This document shows, in pieces, positions 1 through 12,257 of a DNA stretch of 64,000 nucleotides. Source of the DNA: Apostichopus japonicus (lineage: Eukaryota > Echinodermata > Holothuroidea > Aspidochirotida > Stichopodidae). The translations under genes and the position numbers were made by a program. Numbering within the stretch: position 1 is the stretch's first letter; each line of letters begins with the position of its first letter. The notes under the pieces are model-generated. The model was not told the DNA's origin, searched no databases, and was given only the letters and a program-made list of their open reading frames with translations. The stretch lies in assembly GCF_037975245.1 (NCBI RefSeq), contig NC_092570.1, positions 7,751,001-7,815,000 of the forward strand, written 5' to 3'.

Positions 1-812
1 ACATTGCGTAAAGCTTACTATCGTCTGCTAATTCAATGTCCCGGATGTAGATGAGGGAATTCCCGCTTTTACGTAGACACAAATGGTAGCAGACGAAAAC
101 AAATGCTGAAGTTTTATTTCGTGTCCTAACTTTTACGATGTAGCTAATTTTACGTTGTGACAACTTTCTGTGGCAGAAAAACAGGTGAGAATTATTTTTT
201 TGGAGCTTAAACTATGCAAAACATTTAGATCGAGGTTAATACTGAAGTCAAAGTCCCTCACGTAATCGTTTATCTCGGAGGTATCCTAAGGTTACTTTCA
301 CAATGTAGTGTTGCTGTTAAATGTGACACTATGGTGTTCGTGTCCTGAACTTACGATGTAAACAAAACTGTTAATTACTGCAAGCGTATATTAAAATGCA
401 ACGTTCGAAGCGCGGCTGAGTTGGATAATGTGTAGGATATTTTCCGCGAAGTAGCTTCAAACACATTTTAAGCTGATTAAAACGCTTTGTCGTTCATTAT
501 AATTGAATTGATGGAATAATACTGGTAACAACGTAACGTTCGTTGCAGGACACCAAAATGTTGTGTAGGCTAGGCCTAGGTCCGAGCCTATATAACGTTG
601 TTACGATGAGAAACTCTCGTTGATTTTAGGCATCTTTTGTGAAGCGAACAGTATGGAATTCGGTCTGTTTGGTGTTATAGCTCAGTATTCTTTGCCTAAA
701 TCTTTTTAATACCTTTATTTTCACTTCATAGACGTATAAGCCTAGCCTAACGTTATTAAGCCCAGTGTTAAGATACACATAGCAATAAGTATAACATTAG
801 GCTATGATTAGG
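1..812. other. No gene seen, left edge
   Basis: AT-rich sequence with scattered CpG. I found no reading frame with coding character, no recognisable exon and no clear repeat. Confidence 0.5.
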
Positions 813-1361
813 ATAGCATAGTTAAGTGCCCTGGCAGAAATGAGCAGGTTGAGAAAGGATGAGCTCAACAAACAGGCATCGAGGATCTAACCAGAGAACT
901 GTCTATGACATGGGCTATCATAGGTTCCTCCCCACCCCCCCCCCCCTCCTCACCTTGAAAAATAATAAAAGGCCTAATAAAAATAGTACAACTGTCAAGT
1001 GTTGATTATTTGAAGCTGATCTTTTTCAAGTCTATACAGTATTGCTCTACCCCCCCCCCCCATTTTATTTTTTTATCCCCTTGCCCAGGAAGCAATCTCA
1101 GTTTTTTGTGATCTTTTTTGATTTTTTTCATGATGTAATAAGGACTTTATTTGATCTGCTACATTTTTTAGCATAGTTAAGTGCCCTGGCAGAAATGAGC
1201 AGGTTGAGAAAGTCTATACAGTATTGCTCTACCCCCCCCCCCCCATTTTATTTTTTTTATCCCCCAGCTGCCCAGGAAGCAATCCTCTCAGTTTTTTGTG
1301 ATCTTTTTTGATTTTTTTTATGATGTAATAAGGACTTTATTTGATCTGCTACATTTTTTAT
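813..1361. repeat. Local duplication with internal deletion
   Basis: Segment A (about 813-855, beginning AGCATAGTTAAGTGCCCTGG) recurs at about 1170-1212. Segment B (about 1028-1169, with a poly-C tract followed by a T-rich stretch) recurs at about 1211-1361. The order is A, unique, B, A', B', so one A-B unit was duplicated and lost the 170 bases between A and B in the second copy. The copies are almost identical, which implies a recent event or an assembly artefact at the poly-C tract. Confidence 0.85.
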
Positions 1362-1388
1362 TGCATTGCAAGTAGTTTGTGGTGAAAT

Positions 1389-1856
1389 ATGCCACTGCCA
1401 TTTAATCTTCGGGTTCGCCTCGTAAAGCCGGCAGACTGTGGTCATGATGATGTTACTCCCAGCAACTCCAAGACTCATGATGCTCCTCCTAATACTTCTG
1501 CAGAAGTCATTGCTGACCCTCAAATGACTAGATATAAGATTGGACCACATCAACGGGGCATCACCATGGAAAAAGAAAAATACTATGCAGTATTTTATGA
1601 CAACGAGTACTATGTTGGAAAATTTGTTGATTTAGACGGGGATTTCTTTATCTGTAAATTCCTGCACAGGGTGCGAAACGCAAAGAGCATGATATATGAT
1701 TGGCCAAAAAGGCCTGACAGTGAGAAAATTCATGGAAAGTATGTTATTCATGGGCCACTTCACATGATTGGAAATGGGCCTTTTGCGATTGTTGGTCAAG
1801 CAAAGGTTGATGCTCTGTATAATGAAATGAAAATGAAAGTTCAGCATGAAGTCTAG
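1389..1856 (+). CDS. Uncharacterised 155-aa protein, possibly from a repetitive family
   Basis: This single uninterrupted frame starts at the first ATG after an in-frame stop. The first 55 residues are low in recognisable structure. The remainder looks like one folded unit rich in aromatic and Gly residues: YYAVFYDNEYYVGKF around residues 65-79, DWPKRPD near 103-109 and GPLHMIGNGPFAI near 121-133. From memory, similar segments end many multi-copy uncharacterised invertebrate proteins, some linked to mobile elements. I cannot name the family or a function. The composition is more codon-like than the flanks. A poly(A) signal follows about 320 bases after the stop. No upstream exon was identified, so it may be the last exon of a longer gene, a small gene or a degraded element. 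Confidence 0.45.
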   Translation: MPLPFNLRVRLVKPADCGHDDVTPSNSKTHDAPPNTSAEVIADPQMTRYKIGPHQRGITMEKEKYYAVFYDNEYYVGKFVDLDGDFFICKFLHRVRNAKSMIYDWPKRPDSEKIHGKYVIHGPLHMIGNGPFAIVGQAKVDALYNEMKMKVQHEV

Positions 1857-2180
1857 TAATCAATTTCCCACTTTTTATTCCATGCCAAAGTCCACATGAT
1901 CTATGCAATGGTGATGATGTGTGTATGTATGTGTGTGATGCATTGCGATGGCATTCAAAAGTAACTTTTACTGAGTTTTGTAATTCTTCATCTTGATGAA
2001 TCTAAAAATGATTAAGCAGTTGAATGTAGCTGATAATTTAGGTGGGTGGAGGCATAAAGTTATTAATTGGTAGCCATAGGTCAGAAAGTTATTTTGTATG
2101 GATTTCTTGTTGGAAAATGCATTAAAAGAAGACTTATTAGTGGCAAGTGTTTTCTTTGCACGATTCCATATTTTCAAATT

Positions 2181-2186
2181 AATAAA
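2181..2186 (+). terminator. AATAAA poly(A) signal
   Basis: A canonical AATAAA lies downstream of the stop at 1856 in AT-rich sequence. It is the first good signal after that reading frame and would give a 3' UTR of roughly 340 bases. The motif is common by chance in such sequence. Confidence 0.35.
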
Positions 2187-2231
2187 GTTACTGTTTGAGT
2201 TATTTACAAGAAAAAAGTAGATCTGTTTGTT

Positions 2232-2682
2232 GAAACTGCCTCAACATGAATTTAAATTTGAAAATAAAGGACTTACTTTGTTAGTTAATTGAAAGTGAGT
2301 GTATTATCATATGACAAAACTGCACTTTTAATTGGCAAGTTTCAAAGTGAAAGTTCATAATTGCATTTTAATATTCTAAAAAAATTTAAATGTTGGAGTT
2401 TAAATGTTATTGAAGAAAGTAAACCGTCCACTCTCAAGCCTTGTTTGATGTCTGTGGAAACTGCATGAAAATGAATTTAAATTTGAAAATAAAGGACAAA
2501 CTTTGTTAGTTAATTGATAGCGAGTATATTATCGTATGAAAAACTTTGCACTTTACTTGGCAAGTTTAATAGTGAAAGTTCATATTATTACATTTTAATA
2601 TTCTCAATTGTTTTTTAAAGGTTGGAGTTTAATTGTTTGTTTGTAAGAAGAAAGAAAACCGTCCACTCTCAAGCCTTGTTTG
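2232..2682. repeat. 225-bp tandem duplication
   Basis: Two diverged copies begin at about 2232 and 2457. Both run from GAAACTGC through AATTTAAATTTGAAAATAAA and GTGAAAGTTCAT to CCGTCCACTCTCAAGCCTTG. Small indels and substitutions separate them, so the duplication is not recent. Neither copy codes for protein. Confidence 0.85.
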
Positions 2683-3114
2683 CGTACAATTTTTTGTTAG
2701 TGTACTGTACACCTTACTGTACAGTAAATAGGAAGTTATGTAACAATGTATGCAGGTTGATAAAAATTATTCCTGTTGACCCCCTTCCCCTCCTCCTCCT
2801 CATACCCACCTCTCTATTAACCAGTGTACTTAGCTAAGGAAACACTGCAATGGTTTTGATTTCTGTGGGATGGTTCTTCTAGTAAGGAATTAATACAATA
2901 TACCAAACTTACCTGACTTATGGTCAGCATGACTTCCTTTTCGGATTTCAGTGCAGTATACAGTGTGTTCCAGTTATATTAATTCTGGATATCAAGTTCA
3001 GACTTGTATCTAGTTACCATGTAGACACTGCTAATGAATTGTTTCTTGTTACTGCTAGTGATATTTAATATCGTGTTGGATGTTATGCAAATATAAACTT
3101 GATCGATGGTAGTT

Positions 3115-3527
3115 GTTCCATATGTAAGCAGGACACCAAATATTTTGTGTCCCACTTACACGGGGAATCTTGATAGTTGGTCTTATCTGCTGAAAGATTC
3201 TTGTAGATGGTTCTATGAAATGGATATATGTAGTGAAAGAACTTCTTTGCAATGTACAAAAGTGTTTTTCATTGAACTCAAGGCTATTGTTTACTCAAAT
3301 GAAATAAATATTTATAACGTATGGGGAAAACCACATTATTGCCAATTTCAATTTCGTTATCATCACTAATTTGTTTTTCACATTCAAGCAAGAACTGTCA
3401 AGTGCTGATTTATTCAAGCGGTATTCATTACAAAGTTCAATAGTGATAAAAGTTTCAGAAGTGCAACCTGCTTGTAACTACTAACAGGAATTTCAAGTCA
3501 CTTTGGTGTCCCACTTACACGTGGAAC
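3115..3527. mobile_element. Short element with 26-bp imperfect inverted ends
   Basis: The left end 3115-3140 starts GTTCCATATGTAAGCAGG. The right end 3502-3527 is its inverse complement at about 22 of 26 positions, with most differences being transitions. A second inverted copy of the end sits at 3144-3167, directly after the left end, forming a hairpin. The interior has no convincing gene. A non-autonomous DNA element or MITE is the simplest reading. I could not define a target-site duplication. Confidence 0.5.
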
Positions 3528-4353
3528 CATATCCGAAACGTCAAATTTAAAGTTGTGACTGTGCACATAAGGTTGACCTGAACTCAAAAATTGCTTGTAA
3601 ATTATCAATTGCACATACTGAACTCTAGAATGAGTCACTATTTTATGGAATCAACTTATTTTGAAATTTTGGTATCAATGTCACAAGTTGGTACCCATAA
3701 AAAAATAAACACCCATATGGGTTGCAAGTGAAGCGTTTTATTAGTTTCTGCACCGTTTTTTCACTGGGTAGCATATTAAGCATATGGTCTTCGCATGGAT
3801 AAATAAACACCAGTGCACTGGAGTGGAAATGGAGCTGTTTAATGAAACCATCCATCACTTTGATGTGTTCATCTAGGAATGGAAAGTCAGAGGGTGCCAT
3901 GGGCGGTTACTCGTTTCCTGGGGTGGCGCTATATAAATCTACATTACTATTGTTACTATTATTATTATCTGAAGGAGGGGGGGGTTGAAAACTATTGTAT
4001 GGAATTCAATATGATTATGTACTTTTTGTGTCTTTCTTTCTCAAACATTTAATATTAAAATCAAAAGACCTTAGAAGAAGCTACAAGTTGTTCTGGAAGG
4101 TTTTGGATATAACTCTAGTAATGGTTGGCCACTTTGTTAATCACAAGTCTGTCGTACTTTTGGTTAATAGTAAAGGTTAATATGAGTCGTAGTGAACCGT
4201 TGCCTTACAAGGAGTCAAGTACTATGCTGCTGCTAGAGCTGTTATCCTAACCCTGCCCTCCCCCCCCCCTCTCCACCCATCCACCTACTCTCAAACATGA
4301 CCACTTTAGTGTGTTCACTAGAAACGTCTTGTTTACTCCTCTCCTTTGCTTTT
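3528..4353. other. No gene seen
   Basis: AT-rich non-coding sequence with short poly-G and poly-C tracts near 3976 and 4259. No exon was recognised. Confidence 0.5.
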
Positions 4354-4500
4354 CCTCACCCCCAATTTCCCTTGCCCAATTTCCCATCCCGCACAAGGTA
4401 CGCCTCACCCCCAATTCCCCTTGCCCAATTCCCCATTCCGCACAAGGTACGCCTCACCCCCAAATCCCCTTGCCCAATGCCCCATCCTGCACAAAGTACG
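4354..4500. repeat. 49-bp minisatellite, three copies
   Basis: C-rich units begin at 4354, 4403 and 4452, each starting CCTCACCCCCAA and ending GCACAAGGTACG or close to it. They differ at a few positions. The period is not a multiple of three, so all three + frames read through as Pro-rich peptides, which are not evidence of a gene. Confidence 0.9.
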
Positions 4501-5863
4501 TCTATGGGTGGGTCACTTAAATACTTCCTGAAGATATTCGAGGTTCTCTTTTAAAAACATTGGGTATGTAGCTGCTTTTGCTATTTAATTGGTAAGGAGG
4601 TATATTATCCCTTGTCAGGTACCTTCTTGACCGGGCACTCAAGTGCTGGATGTCAGTATTCATAACAATATATTCTAATAGCCACAGTACACATACATAT
4701 GCATTCATGTATTAACACAGTTCAGCAGGTTTTCACTCACCTGTCTCCCATCGATTACTGCATTCTGATTATCCATGATCTTGTGAGGTTACAATGTATC
4801 TATATATTGATCCCAGCTTCCACATGCAATTGGGTAATTGGGATCCGCAAAACAAGGTGAGATATATATCTGCACACCAGTACCCTGATATGGTTAAGCA
4901 ATTATTTCAAACTAGTTTTGCTACTGAAGTTGATCCAAATCTTAATTTATGACATTGTTGTATATTTGTCTAACCTGTCTGTTTTGTGCATTACTAATAC
5001 AATTCTATGTCTAGCAAATTTCATGGTCTGTTGTAGCTTCCCACATGATTTTAAACGTGAAATTCTGATTGCGAACAAGAAGCCAGATGGTGCCAATACA
5101 TGTGGGTTAAATAAAACTGGCACCTAGTTGTTTGAGTTGCCGTAGCGACGTGATTCTCTTAGAACTGTATGACTTCCTTCAATGTTAAAAATGAATGTTT
5201 CTTCAAGTTTTTGTTTCACTTTTTGTTTTGATTTGAAGCAAGCTGGAAAAGTTATGAACCTTGCAGCTGGACTGTATATTAAAGGATGTGTGTCAGTCTG
5301 TGTTTTATGTCTGTGTTTCTGGGTACTTGTGTGTGTGGGTGTGTCTGTTGACAAGCTTGCAAACATATATCAAGGATATAGCATTGCACTTTGATCATAT
5401 ACTTGCATACATATACTGAATTCTTAAAGCGCAGTAGTTTTGGTTCGAGGTCAATCAAGAGTGACAAAAGTCATAGGTCTAAGGTCACAGAAAATGACGA
5501 AAAGTCCAAAATACAATTTTAGCTTTTTAAATGGAGGATCTTTAGAATAGCACTATCGACGTTTGTCTCAAACTTTTATTCGAATAGAACGCTGGTGCAG
5601 AACTTGAAAAAAAACATATTTTGAGGTATTCAAGCCCATCTCTTCTATTTGTGCATAATTTGAAGGTCATTTTAGGCCCTAGGTAAAGTTTGAACTCAGA
5701 ACTGTCAGATACATACATCTAAGGAAAATCGCTCACTGTAAAAATTTCGCCAATTCTTCTCTTCATTAAATTCCCAGGAAGAAAGTACAGTATTTACCAA
5801 GTGTCTTTCATGTTTATGTTTGCATCACTTGACTCAATCCAAGACCCAACAACAAATGCACAG
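4501..5863. other. No gene seen
   Basis: Non-coding AT-rich DNA with a GT-rich stretch near 5285-5345. I could not assign any frame on either strand. Confidence 0.5.
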
Positions 5864-6442
5864 TTAAAGGATTGGTTCAGTTGTCATACATGTTTATGTT
5901 ATATGAAAGAGGACAATAAAAGAAACACAATGGTGAAAAAAACTGTTCAAATATCTTTTTCGGTTAAAGAGATATTCAAGTGTAAAGTTGTATCAGATTG
6001 TGTAGAAACTGCTGAAATCTGACTAGCTGTGATGTCACATCCTCACATTCCTTAAAAGTCTTTGTTTTTTTCTGTAAATATTTTGTGAGATTTCATGACT
6101 TTCAACCAAAAGATATGTCAGGTGATCTCATATTTTCCAAAGGAAGTTTTTGAGATTCGACATCTGAAGAATTTTTTATTATACTATTTTCAAATGTGTT
6201 AAAAAATGTAAATAATTTTTAAAGAAATATATTCACAAATGTTAAGGAAGTGAGGATGTGACGTCACACCCTCACAGTAAGTCTTTCTACACCAGTCGTT
6301 TTCAAAGAAATTTTGATATCTTCAAAGTGTCATATCTCCTTAACAGAGCATGCTATCATGGTAGTTTCATCACTGTTCTTTTTGTCTTTTTGTGCTCTTT
6401 CATACAAAATAGACATGTCAAACACCTGAACCAATCCTTTAA
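5864..6442. mobile_element. Foldback MITE with long inverted repeats and TTAA target site
   Basis: The left end reads TTAA then AGGATTGGTTCAG, and the right end reads CTGAACCAATCCT then TTAA. Similarity between the arms extends inward for about 200 bases, including GTGATGTCACATCCTCAC near 6030 against its inverse near 6250. The arms are diverged by indels, so the insertion is old. TTAA duplication with AGG-type termini suits the piggyBac or Kolobok superfamilies; I cannot decide between them. No transposase is encoded, so it was mobilised in trans. Confidence 0.8.
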
Positions 6443-9165
6443 GGATCATGACAGCTTTACCATGTAACCATGGTCCTTTTTGAATTTCATGGTAACATAT
6501 CAGCGAATGAATCCTATCAGGTATCACATTTATATCAGAACGATAGTATTACCAGTATTTCTACTGTATGGTAACAGGAAAGGTGTGAACAGCAAAAATT
6601 GCTTTGCAAATTGTAATTTATCAAAATAAATCTTTTGTTGTTTTTAATAAAAATGAAAAAAAATGAGAAAAACATTATTGGAACATTAATTGACTGTATT
6701 TGGAAAAAAAAGTTTCTTAATGGTCTTTCCTTTATAAGTATATAAATAAAAAGTGATCGGTAGGGAGTAATCTGTATGATTTGAAAGCTTGGCATCGTTC
6801 CATCAAAATTTCAAATTTCTGATCCAGTGCATCTCTGGCGGACTGTGACAATTTCTAAAGGTTCTTATCTTCGGTTGGGTGATGAATCGTTAATCCCAAA
6901 TATCTTAATTTGCAAAAACATAAAACTTTGTTAACATTAAAAGTTGCTTTAGTTTAAGTTGATTTCGATCATTTTTTTTTTTTTATATGTGATGTCATTA
7001 GATGACATTTCATTTTTTCGTATTTAATCAGTATGATTCACTCGTTCATTAATTGTACCTTCTAATTACTTGATAAATTAACAGTTAGCCCTAGCAGATA
7101 TTCTGTGGGAGCTGTAGTCCAGTTCAATTTATCGAGAGTCCAAGCCAAGTCCAGTGTCCCATGCACCCTTTCCCTCTCCCCTCCCCCCAATACAAACTGA
7201 TGTGTACCCCTTTCCCCTTCCTGATTTTTGCTACCATATGTGCAAAAACTTAACAAGTTACTGGATACAAGTATCGTGCCCCTCCTTAAATTGTTTGTGT
7301 CCCTCCGATTCAGAATTCCTAACTGCGGGGTGCATGTACCCAAGTTGTAGATTTAATTCCAGGCAGATTCAATAGGTCTTAAGCACAACATCTCATTGTC
7401 CTTAACTATGCTATAATTGTGTACTTTTTTGCGTTCTGTCAAATAACTTTGGTAAACTTTAAGGACCACACTGCTAATTTTTTTTTTTTTTTTCAAGTTG
7501 GCTAATCTTTAAAAAAAAAGTAAATGTTAAGTTTTGGGTACATTCAAGGATGTAATTCTACTGGTATATTTTCTCTAGTTTACATATATAAGTCTACAGT
7601 ACACCAGTATAGAAATCAAGTATATTCTATACACCAGTGTGGAATCTCCCCTTGGAGGTTTGTTTAATGCTAGTGAAGAACATTCCCTGGATAAAATTCT
7701 GATGGGAAGATTTGACAACAGGATACACCAGTACACCCACCCACCTGGCTAAGGTATAGAATCTAACATTAAATGTCTGGTGCACCTCAAATGCTATCTA
7801 CTTTCATGAAGATAGAACCAGTATAGAATGTAGTGGGGGAAAAAACTGTGTGGAGAGAGGGGGGGGGGAAACCGGTGAAAAAAAATTTAAAGAACCGTTT
7901 TCTTTCAATCTGACTTCTACTTTGCACCCCCATTTTTTCCATGTTTTTTTTAAACTTTACTTACTAACCCGAAAAAGCCATAAAAAGGGAAAAATTGTTG
8001 CTAATTTTCTACTAAAATCCATTTCAATTTTTTTAATTATGATTCTACTACAGCTTTGAGGGATTCCAATTCTCATCCAATAAATTTGATCAAAGTTTCA
8101 CGTGGAGAAGTCATGAAAGGGGACTGTAGGTTTAATACATATATATAGATGAAGAACTGTATTTCTGATGTGTTCCTTTAATAAATGCCATTCCATAGTT
8201 GAGACTAATCACAGTTGGTGTTCCAGCCCTCTGTGACTCTTTGTTGGTCTCTTAACTAGCTGGAAGGTCAAAGGTCATCTCCCTATGGGATCAGATGACT
8301 TTTAGATGGGAATTTTTCTGTTGCCAATATCCTAGTTGGTACTGCTTTGCCTCACAGGGGGAATGGAAAAGGTTGGTTGGTGTAGGGTTCTGCAATGGTT
8401 GTACTACTACTTAATGGTGTGTGTGTGTGATACCCAGATTTCTGGGAATGTGAGTTATATGGGTAAAATTACTGTTCCTTGGCTTGGATTGGATCTATTT
8501 TCATTGTTTGATCAGATGGCTTTACAGGGTAGACACCAGGTTTCGGTCAGCCTGTCAAGAATGAAACTAATGAAAGTGATGAGTCACATACCCACAGTGG
8601 ACCACATAATCCAAAAAGACGGGCATTTACAGTAGTTTTCAAACGTCAAAATGTAGCAAAATAAGTGGAAAGAAAATCAAAGCAAAGGCATTATCCTATC
8701 TGTTGTTGTTTGTATATATTAGACATATTAGAAACGGAAACGTGCCAAAAGTCATATTCCTTCATGTAAAGTCAGTCAGTCAATCAGTGTGAGTTTAATA
8801 ACAGAGATGAAATACACACAAAAAATGTTTTGTCTCATGGCTATGATTAATCCCCATTGCTCAGTTTACAAAGGATTTGTTTGTTTCCAATAGACAACAT
8901 TTCATCAAGTGCCTCTTTTGTACACTGACTTAGCACTACATTTCAGGCTAATTACTGTCACTGTGCTGCTGTTATGCCTGTAGGGCCAGCCAACATGGTA
9001 AATTGTACAGGTGTTTCACGATACTGATAAGCAGGATATATAGTAATTGAAGCAGGCTGTTGACTTGTTTTTTCAATCAATCTTCCAATTTTATTTGAAC
9101 CTTTAAATAACAATGTAGTTCAATATAGTTTTAACTAGTTAGTTAACTAGTTATGCGAGTTAAAA
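6443..9165. other. No gene seen
   Basis: AT-rich sequence with homopolymer A/T runs, for example near 6971 and 7480, and a poly-G tract near 7861. Short frames, such as one of 99 codons at 8336-8635, show no recognisable domain. Confidence 0.45.
8265..8277 (+). promoter_or_regulatory. DR1 nuclear-receptor half-site pair
   Basis: AGGTCAAAGGTCA is a perfect direct repeat of AGGTCA with one-base spacing, the classical site for HNF4 and RXR heterodimers. No promoter is recognised nearby, so function is unproven. Identical or near-identical copies occur elsewhere in this window. Confidence 0.3.
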
Positions 9166-9815
9166 AAAATCAGTGGGACATAGTCAGCATTGTTAGCAGC
9201 CAACTGTTATCAGCCAACTGGTAGCTGATGGATGGTTTTTGGTTATTTGTGTTCACCTGACAGTTGATCATAGGTTAATATACACAAATGAAGGCACCAG
9301 ATGTAGTCAGTATTGCTAGTAGTTACTGTTAGCTGATGTGTGGTGTTCACTCAGCCCTCTCACAATATGTCTATTTGTGTTCACCGGACAGTTGATCATA
9401 TGTTAATATACACAATGTAGGCACCAGATGTAGTCAGCATTGCTAGTAGTCACTGTAAGCTAATGTATGGTATTCACTCAGCCCTCTCACGATATGCCTA
9501 TTTGTGTTCACCTGACTTGTTTATATAGGTTAATATACACTATGTAGGCACCAGATGTAGTCAGCATTGATAGTAACTGTCACTGTTAGCTGATTTATGG
9601 TATTCACTCAGCCCTCTCACGATATACCTATTTGTGTTCACCTGACAGTTGTTCATATAGGTTAATACTATGTATGCACCAGATGTAGTAAGCATTGCTA
9701 GTAGTCACTGTAAGCTGATTTATGGTAGTAGTTTATACAGTAAGCTGTTGGAAGTTGTTCACCTGACTGTTGATCATACTGTTGGTTAATTTATACAGTA
9801 GTTAGGCACCATATG
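9166..9815. repeat. 127-bp satellite-like tandem array
   Basis: About five diverged copies are marked by GGCACCAGATGTAGTCAG at 9293, 9420 and 9547, with degenerate versions at 9675 and 9805. The period is 127-130 bases. Units share TATTCACTCAGCCCTCTCAC, TTTGTGTTCACCTGACAG and GGTTAATATACAC. The outermost copies are the most degraded. No coding content. Confidence 0.9.
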
Positions 9816-12257
9816 TACTTCACTACTTCTATTTGCTGGTATTGTGAATCACAGGTGGCTGGTAGGCAGAATGTTTCTTCCTTTGCATTAGAGTATGTGC
9901 TGCGTAGATGGATGGCCGCTGTCGTTAATCAGTCTAAGTCCTCTGTTGTCCTTGAAGGGGTGGGCCTCCTAGTAAGTGTGTTTCATCTTTGGAAACCGTA
10001 GGCTATAGTCTATTGTTGTCAGTAAGGAACATGTGCAAGATCAGCAGTAAGCACTCTATATAGTTGAGATGACCGGGTAACTTTGAAAAATGAAAAAGTT
10101 GAGGTTAACAAGGTAATTTTAATTGATAACATCTGATGTCTGTGTATGACATCGCCATGGAAGTTATTGAATACAACAAGGATATGTTTATAAATACAAA
10201 ATGTGCTTACTTTCTACAAAGATGTTTTAAAAATATGACAGTGGTTATTTGGTGAGATCAGTGGCTGGGCCAACAAAATTGTCAAAAATGTTAATTACTT
10301 TGAGTCTGCAGTTGCCAAATTTAATTCACAAAATACCACCAAATTTTTAACAAAATTGCTATGAGGATGCGGTTCTTCGCCTAGAGATGCTGACAAATTT
10401 CCAGCATTTTTATCAAGCAATCAACTTCAGCCACTGGAATGTCCCCTTTTAACCCCCAACACGATCATCAAATCTAGACCCCTCTCTTCTCCCCTTGTAC
10501 ATTCTCAGGAAAAGTGAAAAGCCTTGAAGCGAGATACAGTCTACCATGCTGGCTCTAGTTATAGTTAATTTGTTTGTTATTTTCTATTCAATTTTAGGGT
10601 AACTAGACTCTGTATTAGTCTATCTTTTTCTCCCATATATTGCATAAAGTTACCTTTGATGCTCTCAGTATATAAAGGTGGTTCACATCAGTTCACTTTG
10701 GGCAATTCTAACAAAGCGTAGGGTTCTTAGGAATATGTACACTTGAGTAGAAGTTTAACAAAACAGGCAAATTTTGGTAGTCCTGGACTACCAATAACCA
10801 GATAAGCTGTGGAGATTGTCCAGCAGACAACTACTTACAAGTTTGCATCAAATTCAAATTGCATTGTATTAAACTAAATAATTAAGACCTACCCCCCACC
10901 CCTCTGCCACCCCTCCCCCAAATAGGTAAAGTGATAATTGCTATCACCCCAAAGCTGGTGTTCTAATCACCAACCTACACTCTTCTAAAGTGTACAGGTT
11001 GGTCATTACTCAATATCTTATCTCCTTACATATATAATGTATAGGGAGATGAGATATTGTACTTTATCCTACATCAGGAATGTTAGGAAAGGTACGTGTG
11101 AGTGAATGTGTTAGTGAGCAGAAAAAGTGTCTCTCGAACTCCTCCTAGAACATTAGTCCGATCAAATTCAAACTTGGTGGGTAGGTGGCCTGCCCATGTA
11201 AACTCATGCCTAAGTGATTGATGATGTCAAAGGTCAAGAAACCTAAAAATGGCTTTTTGCCGGTTTACTGCGTGCCAACATGTTGGAAAAGGGCATTAAA
11301 CCACATGATATATAGAGAATGATCAGGCAAATTTTTGAAAGTTCAATGTAAGATCCCTTCCATTCATATAAGAGTTGAGATCTGCAACTTCCACGAGATC
11401 TGCAACTTCCATGGAATGCCATCTTGTTGTTATTTTGCTACAATTTTCAGACAACCAATATTGTTTATATTTGGACAGCCAAAATGTAAGACCTAGTTTA
11501 GTTGTCCAAGGGACAACTAGAAATCTTTAAATATATATCCTTACCAAACAAATAAAGTGACGTTGCAGATGAATGTGGAATATATTGATATATACTAGGC
11601 TCACTTCCACAAGTTGTCTTTAAAGAACTAGTAATAGCCTAGTTAAAACTTCCTTGCAAGTTCGGTCTATATGCACATTTGCATGTGTTTTTTTTTCAAC
11701 CTCAATGTATAAAATATGATAAAGAGGACATGGTTTCATAGATCAAGTTGTATTACTGCACTCTCAAATTCTAGAGATCAATCAGGTCGCCTTTTAGCAA
11801 TGACCTGCTTGGAAACGTGATTTCTTGTTTTACTACCTCGCCGTTTGACGTAACCAATGTGTCTATAGCAGCCCTGCAATATATCCGTTAATATCGAATC
11901 CCTTATCATCATGCTTTTTTTATTTTAACCGTTTTTTATTTTTTTATTTAGTAACTTTTGCATTCTAACATCTGAGTGACGTATTCCCAAAATGCATCTT
12001 GCAACCTGCTTTCTAGAGTAAATAAACATTGTTATTGATTGAAATTGTTAACATACATTTTAATTTTATTTGACAAATATGCCAATTATTGACCGGTGAG
12101 TCGAGGCATCATCTTCTAGATCATCGTTTGATAGGGAATCTTTGGTCGTAAGAGTACGTCTATATGTGTGAAGAGTACTACAAGTGATCCTAACAGATCT
12201 TTCCACCTCGCTAAATCCACATATATATATATATATCTATTACACTACCTGTGCTCG
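9816..12257. other. No gene seen; hairpin-rich
   Basis: No exon was recognised. Contents include two adjacent hairpins near 11.0 kb, a short repeat ACGAGATCTGCAACTTCC near 11390, and a small palindrome GTTGTCC AAG GGACAAC near 11497. Confidence 0.45.
10969..11059. repeat. Two adjacent hairpins
   Basis: The first hairpin, 10969-11003, pairs ACCAACCT-ACACT with its inverse, with a 2-base bulge. The second, 11011-11059, pairs CAATATCTTATCTCC with an inverse arm, with one mismatch, around an AT loop. They lie 7 bases apart. They may be the core of a foldback element. Confidence 0.6.

Noticed and set aside
4297-4554. Pro-rich proteins in several + frames
   Set aside because: A 49-bp C-rich minisatellite explains all frames.
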